A stretch of 64,000 bases of DNA, taken from NCBI GenBank assembly GCA_030867875.1, contig JAOWCC010000019.1, positions 77,528,861 through 77,592,860 of the forward strand. The letters run 5' to 3'. The notes below the pieces were generated by a model. It was not told where the DNA came from and made no database searches. It saw only the letters and a list, made by a program, of their open reading frames with translations. Below, piece by piece: positions 47,701 to 59,700 of the stretch. A program made the translations under genes and the position numbers. Numbering within the stretch: the stretch's first letter is position 1; each line of letters begins with the position of its first letter. The stretch is from Actinernus sp. WN-2022. Lineage: Eukaryota; Cnidaria; Anthozoa; Actiniaria; Actinernidae.

Positions 47701-50700
47701 GAAACAGGCCGCCATTTTGTCTACAAACTAATGGATATAAGACCCACTCTGATTGGATAATAAATTTGCTCATTGAAAGCGTGCGTATGTACTTTCAAGA
47801 TGGCGTTCCAAAAACTGGGCCAGAGTTCCTAAGGAGAGGAATCGCTCACTCATTCTGATTGGCTAAAAATATATAGATTAGCAGCGGTTTTAAAATGTAA
47901 AAATTTGACAGCAATTGAGTGACGATGGTTGTTTAGTGTATTGGTTGCGAGTAGCAGAGCGGCCGGGTTCGAGTTCCAGAAAATCTCAAATTATTTTACC
48001 TCACCATTTTCTTGATAAGTTTTTCTTGAGAACCCTAGCTCTAGGTGGGTAAGCTCTTGGTTTACTGCCCGGTTAGGTTTTTTTTATGATTTTTAAAAGT
48101 TTATATTGTCATTTCATGAAGTGAGCGAGTCCTCTCCTTAGTAGCTCGTAACTGGACTAAGCTCCTCACAGCCTAATGAGGGACCCATTTTAAACATACG
48201 AAGGTCGCTGGACCTATTATATTGAAATCCTAGAATGAACACTACTATGGTATTGCAAAAGCTCACCTTTGCACGTTGGCATGCAACTCCAAACCCAGTG
48301 ATAGGTGATATGGCAAACGCACTCGCCACCCACGACGTGATTGTGTCAGGAACAGAGGTAGAGATCTCAGCCTCACCAGTCGCACTGAGCCAAAAAATAA
48401 TAGAAAAAGAAGTAACATGATCAGACTTACCAACCCCTCAATTTGATTGATGGCACAGAGCAGTTTTCAGTTGAGTGTAGTAAAACCAAAACCAAAGTAA
48501 TTACATAGCCAATCACAGGAGCAAGTGAAAACACAATGAGCCAATCACGAACTGAAGTAATTCACGATTGGTTTTATTTGAACCAACCACGAGGCAAAGT
48601 AAACGCAGTCGTCAATGCTGTCGCTAAAACAAAACCGTAGCGGACTACTACGGTGAGATGTAAGCCAGGTTTACACGACGAGCATTGTGGGCCCGGCCAC
48701 ACAGCGGCAAAACGTCACGCGCATGCGTATTTGCACATGCCGTCATTTTAAAATTTCTGCTTAAAAGTATGCATTTGTGAACTGTTTTGTCAAAAAAATA
48801 AGAAAACTACTTAAAAGATAAGCCTAAGACTTTAACAGGTTGAAGTTTTCTTAATTTGTAATTCACTATGAGTTCACTAAGTTATAAAATTATTTACAAA
48901 AAAAGTTTAAGCCCTCGGTAACTTGTATTTGATAGCAGAGCCTTCGTTCTTTCGGCCAGCGGAGCATACCGTTTTGCCGCGGTGTGGGGCCCGGCACTCC
49001 AAACAGGTATAGACCTCATTCATAATGGCCGCCACCTAATTTGCATAAATTGGAAGCTTAATGTGTATAGAGAAAATATTGCTACCACATGAAAGGTCGT
49101 ACCTAAATTAGTAATTGACCACAGTTTGAAAGCAATGTTTCAAATTGCTGTTGAGTTATTGGCATTTTAAATGTAGAAAATACATGAAAGCGAGGCTGTA
49201 AAGGGCTACATGGTTTTTCTCATACAAATCTCTCTAATTTCAAATCGCTGTAACTTTACAGCCTTTTATGCTACAACACTCAAATTCTACAGAATCACCA
49301 ATGTTGATATGCTATTTCGCATGGCAAGGATGATGTTTATCATACATTGAACATGTGGCTAAACTGTTAAACTACAGAGACCACGCCCTTATGACTGAGG
49401 TGTATTCATATTGTTCTCTCTACTTTCTCCAGGGACGAGACTACCTTTTCACAGGGTCTCAGAACCCCTGGATTTTCAGGCACGCGTACCCGGAAAACAA
49501 CAAAGGGGGTCACACAACAAAGGGGGTCACACGACAAAGGGGGTCACACGACAAAGGGGGTCACACGACAAAGGGGGTCACACGACAAAGGGGGTCAGTA
49601 ACAAAAAATATTTAGGAGCACCGTGCCCAAAATACATCCTACGTAAACTGGACCGTACCCACTTTACCAATTATTCATTTCGGTTCAGTTTCGCCACTGA
49701 ATCGAAAACGCGGGAATATCACGTTCTTGAGCGTATACAGGGACGACTAGTGTTTTTTTTTTGCGGTATTTTCCCGGAATAACTGGGATGGTTGGTAGGT
49801 TGGAAGTGTGTGAATTTAGCCTCCTTTTCATGAAATTATTAATAATCATAGCTGGGCCGGAGATAAGCTACTGGTCAGCGGTTAGTTCTCCTTAGCACAT
49901 GCACACTCCAGTTTGCCCTCATGGCCACTATTTGCGTTGCTTGCAGAGCTTGGCGAGTTTGCCCTTGTCAGTACTTGCGTTGCTTGCATATTTGCACCCA
50001 AGGTTGTCATGTTTTGACGAGTTGTCTTCGTGGTCAGTTCTTGCATTGGTAGCTTTGCGTTTGCTTGCGGGATTGCCCCACCCACCCACCGCTGGTGTTG
50101 GAGGTCGAAGACCTAGGTAAGTATTCTTCCACTGAGAATGATCAGTGGGTTGACCCGTGGCTAAGTTGCCATGGGTTACCTCCTTGGTTGCATTGCAAAA
50201 TGGCACCCACCTTCCATACTTTGGTGGACGAGTTAGCCCAGAGTAAACCGTTTTTGAACGATTCAACTTGGGTTATATAATAATCGGTCCGACACGCACG
50301 CTCTGATAGGTCAATAGAGCCGGGATACACACATAGATGACGTCAAGGGTGCGCGCAACCAATTTCTCAACTTGTTTTGATTGGATATTTGCATAATTTT
50401 TAGTTTGCAATTATTATATAAATTCTGCCGTGCGTCTGTCCTCTTATAGATGCAGATGACGTCACAACGTGAAGAGAACATCAGTTACTCGGCTGCGTGT
50501 CGTGGCGCACTTCTTTGTTCTCTTCACGTTGTGACGTCATCTGTGCATCTATAAGAGGACAGACGCACGGCAGAATGGAATCTATTTGTTAGATAAACTC
50601 ACCTCGCTTCCGTATCACTCCATATCCACGTTTCTGGGAAGAGTGAACGTACTTTAGTAACCGCAGCTAGTGGCCTATTTCCACCTCTCCTGTCGTAGGC

Positions 50701-53700
50701 TGCTATTTCGGGTCCTGATTTGCCTCTCTTCGGAGCACTCTCTGTGAAAGTAACATTGTCGTTTGACTGGGAGTAACAATAAACAAAGTTGCTGCAATAT
50801 GTTGAGCACATTTACAACAGCTTTCTTTCCTTTCAAGTACCACCATATCCTTGGCCAAGACGTTAAATCATACGCCTCAGAATTACAATCAATCTCGGTC
50901 AATTAGCTGATATAATTAGACGACTAATAATCAAATCCGAGAATAAATAACCAACAACAGCAACTTCTATTCATACTTACGCTACTTTAAATTACATTAT
51001 TTTGTCTATTATGTACATTTGATGATTGAAAGAACTTGGCAGAACTCCCAGCCTAGTCCCAGGTGTTCTGGTTGGTATTTTTTCTGATTGGGTTAATGGG
51101 ATCCCTGTGGTTTGTACTGGTTTGTGACGTCACAGCTCATTGTTGCAGCCTAGTCCCAGGTGTTCTGGCTGGTAATTTTTCTGATTGTGTTAATGGGATC
51201 CCTGTGGTTTTTACTGGTTTGTGACGTCACAGCTCATTGTTGCAGACTAGTCCCAGACGTTCTGGCTGGTAATTTTTCTGATTGTGTTAATGGGATCCCT
51301 GTGGTTTGTGACGTCACAGCTCATCAAGTTCCAGAACAATGAGCTGTGACGTCACAAACCAGTAAAAACCACACGGATCCCATTAACCCAAGAGAGTCAA
51401 TAACTAACCGGCATACATGACGGGGTAGGTTCTCCACTGCTGTTTGCGATACACCAGACAGTTGGAGAGTACAATTAGACCAGAATTCTGCAAATAGAAA
51501 AAATAAAGTCAGGACTGAAGGACTATTCTCTTACGTCACTTAAAGCTCGACCCATTTTATAGTTTCACGATAATTTGTAGAATCGCAGTCACAGCTGAGT
51601 CGCGTTTGCGAAATCAGACGCTGATTGGCTGAGATATTTCACTGTTGGCTACGCGCGCTATTGATAACTTAGCAAAATATCGATAAAAGTACTAAATCAT
51701 CAAGTAATTCATCGGCCTATGCGATTCAAGGAAAATTACATACCTGACTCGGTAATTCACAGCAAATTGCATTCGAAAAACAAATAGCGAAGCGACTCGG
51801 ACGATACCAGTTGTCTCGTGCAATTTTCGGTGGAATTACCGAGTCAGACATGCGATTTTCCATAGATCAGAACGCAATTTTCGGTGGAATTACCGAGTCA
51901 GACATGCGATTTTCCATAGATCAGAACGCAATTTTCGGTGGAATTACCGAGTCAGACATGCGATTTTCCATAGATCAGAACGCAATTTTCGGTGGAATTA
52001 CCGAGTCAGACATGCGATTTTCCATAGATCAGAACGCAATTTTCCGTGGAATTACCGAGTCAGACATGCGATTTTCCATAGATCAGAACGCAATTTTCCG
52101 TGGAATTACCGAGTCAGACATGCGATTTTCCATAGATCAGAACGCACGCTCTGATTTGGTTAAACCCATGGCTTTCTCAAACTGTGAAAAAAACCACGTC
52201 ATATCACAAGCGTGCGCTCATCTTGTTTAGCGACTATTCCCGCTATAGAAACTAGATTTTTACAACATAAAGAACACTGTCAGCTACGTTCTGTATTCTG
52301 TCAAAATTGCAACACAGGAAAACCTCCAAAAATCACAACAGACCGTCGCCTACCTTGAATACAGATTTCGCATCCACACCAGATACAGGAAAAGGCATGA
52401 TCATACGACGGCGGCGTCGATCACGGCGGAACCAATTCCACTCCCACCAGGGGTACCCACCGTAAGAATTGCTATAGCCTTGAATGTCGCTCATTACCTA
52501 AAGTGAAGATTACGGTAACGGTAAATTCAAACAGAGAAAAGCATGGATGTTCCAAATGGAGAAATACAGAATAACGATAACTACGCTAATTTACCGGTGA
52601 TTCATCCAACTCGCAAACTGGCAAATCACATTAAATTCAATGCTGTGGGTTGAACCCATACCGAATTATAATCTGAGCAATCTCACATATGAAAATGGTA
52701 ATAAAAATACATGTAGTCTCCTTATCCATCCATCCCCCTCCAGGGGGGGGGGGGGGGTACTCCCATATAGGGACTATACGGGGATGATCCGCTGGACAGG
52801 GTCGGTATGGTTTTTCGAGATTCTGGTCTTAGACAGGGTATCCATTTTCACATCGACGTATCTTGAGCAGGGTAGTGCTTGATGAAGACTTATTTAGTTA
52901 TGACACTCATTATATGAGATCACAAACACTGACATCCAAGTATAGATACTTTGTTATTTGTCTTATAGAGTGATATAACATTTTAACACTTTGTCTTAAA
53001 CAGGGTAAGGGTTTCGTAGCCCCAACTTTGGGTAGGTGAATAAATCCCATACGCCCTCGCTTCCAGGCAGATAACCCTTACTATGCTGAATACGACCAAT
53101 CGAACGCGCCCTAATCATCATCATCATTACCATCATAATCATCAGTATTTGTTACCATATTACATGTGACGTCATTATCTTTCTTCATAAGGAGTACACT
53201 CTGATCAACAACACGAAAGGCCACGCTAGAGCCAGGCGTTGCCTTGGCAATCAAGTTCACTTGGTCTCCTGGACGCGACGAGTTTCGCCCGAATGCCAGA
53301 GACACCTAAAATAAGACAAGAGCATAACATAATTACATTTGTATCTCTCTCGTTAGGGTCAAAGGCTTCGTAAGCTCCTTAAATACAAGTTCCTCTCTGC
53401 CACGGTCGCGTGTTACGAGTTACAGCGATAATATAGCATCCAAATATTTAAAAGTAGTTTCGTTATTCCCGCCTTATGGGCATAAGCCTTTGCCACTAAC
53501 AATAGGTAGCTTTTTATGAAATTTCTTGATCTAGCTAGAGTTACTCTACTTAATTATACCCAAAGCAATTATGACATTATTACTTATAATTTTAAGTGAT
53601 AATTCTTGTAAATTAGTCCCATCCAATTCATGTGAATTCAATCATTCAATTAACATAATTTTTCTTATTATTATTAGTTGTAAACATACTGTAATTCACA

Positions 53701-56700
53701 TTATGTGCGATAATATGTTCAATAGACCCTTCCAGCTTGCCTCTTTGTTGCCCCATTTCAGACCTTCAGTAATATGTTTTTGTTTTTCTGCATCCTAAGA
53801 GGAAATGTACCAATTTCTATAATTGAAAACAAAGCACTGAATCCTCTGGAGAACTATCACGTGGTATGAATTGGGCAACAAACAGGCAAGCTGAAAGGGT
53901 CTATGAAATTTTTATTATCGTTATTATATAGCTGTCCTTCATAAAGGCTCGTTTTACAAGACTTGGTGCAAGCTAACTTCTTGTATGTAGATTTACTTCA
54001 GATTTAGTCGTACAATTCGTAGTTCTTGTCCGCCATTTTAAAAGATCATTTTGAAAGGGTGACATCGAGGCTGGAGGTGAGTCAGCTTAGTATCTAGTTA
54101 GCACGATAATCAAAATCTATCTATATTGATAGAAAGCGGGTCTGCATAAGTGCAGGGTCAACTCCATCGTCCATGGCTTGTATATAGCTAGCACGATAAT
54201 CAAAATATATCCAATATTCATAGAAATAGGGTTTGTATCAGTGCAGGGTCAACTCCAGCCTCCATGGCTTGTATATAGCTAGCACGATAATCAAAATATA
54301 TCCAATATTCATAGAAATAGGGTTTGTATCAGTGCAGGGTCAACTCCAGCCTCCATGGCTTGTATATAGCTAGCACGATAATCAAAATATATCCATATTC
54401 ATAGAAATAGGGTTTGTATCGGTGCAGGGTCAATTCCAGCCTCCATGTGAGGCTAAGGCTTGGTTACCTTTCGAGAACTACACCTCAGCAACATATGGGT
54501 GTGGCACCATTAGTACTTTTCCATTTTACGAGTAAAGCGTAGTCCACACGAGCACGTTTTCCTTGACAAGTTTTATTTGCTCGTGTAGACGACGAAAAAT
54601 TTCAAGTTTTTCCTTGACAAGTCTCCTTGTTGAAAAACTGGCGTGCCAGTTATTGAACAAGGCAACTTGTCAAGGAAAACTTGCTCGTGTAGACTACGCT
54701 TAAGTACAGACGTTCCTGAGTCACGGACGTCAACCGGAAGTAAATATTTCCCTGTTTGGCGCGCTCTGACGTCATCACGTCTGTAACGTAAAGTCACAAA
54801 CGTCAAAACGAGGCTCTTTCCGTCCGTGGTGATCGGCCAGAAAGTAAGATTTTAACAAAACATTTATTCCAGTTTTCTCTCGGTCTTGTGACGTCACGTT
54901 GTCAAAATCGTCTTCAGAACTCAATAACGTGACGCGCGGGGACTAAGGACGACTGCAGCGTATACAAAAATGGCGGGCATTTTGCGAGTAACAAGAGTTT
55001 TATGGCAAGGACAAGCTTCAAATACTCAGAACACTTCCTTCAGAAGCTTACAAGACAAAACATGTTTTGAACAGTGTAGTTTAAGTTTTGAACACTGAGA
55101 TAAAATTTACAACAAACACGAGACATTGACCGGTACAATAGTTTTTACAGTAAATTCTCGCCGATTTACGCGTCGTCTCGCGCATGCGCCCTAGATATTG
55201 AGCTCTGTCAAAAGCGTCTGGTGTTTAAGCTCTCTGTTATGTCACCATTAATAACACCAACCTTATTTTCAAAGGGATTTTCTATAGTGATAGTCAGGCT
55301 GTCGACTATCACCTCCCCACTCTGTCTGATAGTGTACACGAGAACCTGAGCCGACGGCGCCATGATGGACGATGCCGTGAGATGAAACTTAGTCGAGCCC
55401 CCGGACGCGATGTGTGTTGCCATTTCTCTTATTCTGCCTCGACCCATCACCTGAGAAGCAAATGCAAGGCATTGGCCTTAAGTTCCTAAAAAAACTCCAA
55501 AAATGTGGTTCAAATATAACGCATTTACACGCGCAAAAGATGGCGCGGCCCCCCATATTTTGGCACGGAACGGTTAGTTTTGCGGCACGGTACGGATAGT
55601 TTTGCGGCACGGCACTTCCTTTTTACACAGCTAATCACGAGAAACCAGACACAGTGCCTATAATTACACTGGCACCCCTAAATTTGCGCGTTTTCCCCGG
55701 CAAAGATGGCGGGAAACACTCAAAAAGGCGCTGCAAATAATGTAGCCAGCAACGCTTCGCTCTAAAGAAGGAAGTACAACTACACTGCCAACCAACAGGC
55801 GAGATAACAAAACGAGAAAAGACGAACATGTGTTTGTTTAGCACTAAGATGAACGTTGCCCAGAATAGATTCCTCGGCCCAGAACTGTAATAGAGTTGTA
55901 CAGCTTCACTGCTCCAGGTGATGTGTTGTACAGCTTCACTGCTCCAGGTTATGTGTTGTTTCCAAAAGTGCACGTGTAGAGGTTTAAATTGTTACTCACA
56001 AAGACGGCACTTCGATACGTTGGCACGGACAAATTTATGGGCACGGCCGGTACCATATTTTATGGGCACCTTGTTACCCCTAAACTATGATTGCTGTAAT
56101 GTATGTACAGAGCTCCCTTGTTTATCTTAGCTTTAATATATGTAACCGCCATCTCCTGTAATGTTTATTTAATTATTCGCAATCTCGTATGTAAGGGGAA
56201 GCCTGAACTTCCATAAGCCTTACGGTTTCTCGTTTAGGCTTCCTCGTCACTGTTTTCCCCCCACAAATTATACTGTTTATGTTATTGTACACTGTGGCAA
56301 ACAAATAATAAATACTTAGATATATTAGATATATTTGGCACGTGGCGTCTTTTCTGTCCGTGTAAAAATGGAGTTATAGTGAGAGTTTCAATGTGCTATT
56401 TAAGAGAAGAGAAGTTGGTAACTTAAACGAGGTTTGCTCATGTGTTGTTTGGCTTATACACGACTTTCATAAATGTGACTTCCCGTTTCGGTAGTTTATC
56501 GGCATGTATAGAAAATATGAACATTGAAAGTTGAGTGCTGTAGCTTAAAGTGCCTATGAACAATACATTTTTATTTTAGATATCAATTCTAAATCAAGAG
56601 AATAGTAGAATGGTAAAATATATTTTGCTTTGAATGTTGTGCCGCTGAGTTAAGGAGGTTTTAATATCCAAAATGCTAATTACATAACGTCAGGGGAGGT

Positions 56701-59700
56701 ATCTGCAATCACTTCTTAGTGGTTATGAATGGGCGTTTCTACTGACATTTCTAACATCATTCTATTTCAACCATGGGTATAACACTGATAATTTGAAAAA
56801 TTTGTTTAATTGTAATTAGCATTGTGAATATTTAAAAAAAAACTCCTTAACTCAGCGGCACAGGATTCAAAGCAAGATATATTGTACCATTCTACTATTC
56901 ACTTGATGTAGAATTGATATCTAAAATTAAAATAATAAGGTTCATAGACACTTTAAAAAGCAATGAAGTTACAGCCATTCGAAATTAGAGAGATTTCTAT
57001 GAAAAAAAAACCAGAGGCCTTTATAGCCTCGCTTTCATGTTTTTCTGCATTAGAAATACTCATAACTCAACAGCAATTCTCCACATTGCTCTAAAACTCA
57101 AAACAATTACTGGTTTTATGTGATCTTTCATGTGGTAGCATTGGTTTCCCTCTACAGATCGATCTTCCAAATTATGCAAATTAGGAGGCGGCCATTAGGA
57201 AAGTCGTGTATGCAATGTGCTAAGCATATAAACAACTTTCGTTTTTCTGTAAAAGTACTCATATGGAAGAAGTAAGACTTACCAGATAGACAAAAGATGA
57301 CATTGGAAAACTGCTGCGAACTGAACAGTGGATTTTATGTCCTGCCTAAAAAAAAAAACGTAAAAAACAAATAATTTAAAGCCGGGGCTACACATATATC
57401 CAAACCGTCAGGAGTCGGCTACCCATGCACATACAGAACTTATTAATCACCGACTCGCAATCGCCGACTTCCGGTTCCGCCACTCGGACACCAGACGGTG
57501 ACTCTGTTGCGACTACACATACAATTAACCAGTCGATGACTCGACTGTGGCTCCGCCGAAAAACCTGGTGTCGAAAGAGCAGAGTGAACGTGGGTATATT
57601 ACTTGGGCATATCCGATTCGATTTTCGCGTACTCCAAAACCAGTCCGAGATGAAAAACCGGTCGACGACGAGTTGTGGTTCAGGAGCAGTCACACATGCA
57701 ACTAATTCGTCTTGGATCGGGCACATGTAATCCATGACCATCGGGAATCGGCCAAATAGCAGACTCGGGACGGTTTGGATGCATGTGTTGCCCTGGATTA
57801 AAAGAACGCGCGCGTGCGCAAACCACCGCACCGAAAAAGATGGCGGCTGTACACTGGACCACAATCCCTTGCGAACCTAACACAGTAAATCACACACGTA
57901 GAAATCCTCAGTTCTCTTCCATGACAGTGTGTTGGCAACAGCACTTGTACTGGCTTGTTATTAAGATAACACGTAGAAATCCTCAGTTCTCTTCCATGAC
58001 AGTGTGTTGGCAACAGCACTTGTACTGGCTTGTTCCGAAGATTTCCAACCTCTCTCCCGCGATTTTCTAACGGATTGAAAGTTTTTCGCGTGCAAAGGAT
58101 TGTAGGTAAAGTTTATTTTTTTTACGAACTTTGTAGCTCTTACATTTAAGTTTAACATTTATGTGCTTGACTTGAATCTCTAGCGTAAGCAGTCAGTAGG
58201 GAGCTCGAACCCCCTCCCACCGAGTTACGTTTTTCACGATAAAAATGAAAAAAACAAAAGCTCATAAAAAGTGGTTTTAAATGGTTTTTCACGTATAAAA
58301 AAAGCATTTTGATTCCAGGTCCTCTCATCAAAAGCACGAGATTGAGGCAAACAAGAATTGTTTTTCCCGCGCCTGTGTTTTGCTCGGTATACAGATTGGA
58401 AATCAACTCGAGCTGTAAGGTGTTCAAAAACGAACCCCCCTCCCCTTCAGAATTCTGGCCTGGGAACATCACACAGACGTTCACTCCACAAAGGCTGAGT
58501 AGCCTGGCCTTTTATACCGGAACTTCCTGTTTTTTAAAAACCCTGTTATTTCTTCTTCTGCTGACCTTCACAGATGGAGTGGTGGTAGAGAGCTGTATGT
58601 ACGAGTTACTCGGTGATTCAGCCTTGTTTGCAGTGAATGTCGCTTGCTCCTTGTGTTTATCATCCACATTGTACCAAGCCTGAAAATGAACAGAAACTTT
58701 AATCATTTCTTGGGAACTCTTCGCAGCATATGAACATAAAAAAATATGTTTGTTATATATACCGGAGAGAGAGTGCTACATTGCTAAAGGTGAAGTTGTG
58801 AGTATTTGGGAAGAATTCACTGGAAAATATGGCTCCCATCTTGTTCCACAAGCTCGCCAAAAAGACTATGAAACCACAAAGTGAGATATTCTCAAAGATT
58901 AACGAAATTCAGTGAAAGGTTGGGAATCGGTATTTCATTGGGAATGTTAAGAAAGCTAATGCCAAATACAGCCTCTTCGAGCCATCATTGATTTAGATAT
59001 ATCTAGATAAAAGTCGACAGCCTGTATGACATAGCATAGCTCTGGAAGAATCCTTATTGAAGGAGCATTTACTGCTGAAAATTAAAATACTAAGAATCAG
59101 CGAGTGGAAGACTTGTTAACAGAGAAATAAAGAGTTCTTTATTTTCCATCCTACAGATACTCCGCTACACCGACAATTGCTGGTTTTTAGCGATAAAAAA
59201 TTGAACTCTACCAGGAAAAAGTGAGGCTACACCGATAACATTTCACGCTTGACGACCATTCGCAAACGTTATTTTGCAAAGTTATTTTCGTGTACTGTAC
59301 TTTAGGCAATGGCTATATTAGACCTTTTGTCTTAGTTTGGACATTTTAACAAACATTTTCCAACGTGCTCCGTGTAATGCCTCAAACACAGAATTTGTTT
59401 ATTCGTTACTATTAATCCATGGAATGGCTCGGGGGGGGGGGGATTTTGTAAATGACCCTAAAAGGTATACATCAATTAAAGGAGGAAAAACCATACTGAT
59501 TTTGACCCCTAAAAGGTACGCAAACATACCGATACAGCTGTCAAGAAGTCAAGCTTCAAGAAGCTCGAGACCTCTCTTGCAAAACAGAACTTTAATTGTG
59601 ATATCTTAAAATAAATAATTCTGAACCCCTAAAAGGTACGATTCGGGTTTCGTAACTAACTCGTGCGAACAGGACCCCATAAAAGGAGCGCCGAGCACCC

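Noticed and set aside
51811..52230. 139-codon frame with six 18-residue repeats
   Set aside because: A 54-bp tandem repeat inside an intron between two in-phase thioester exons.
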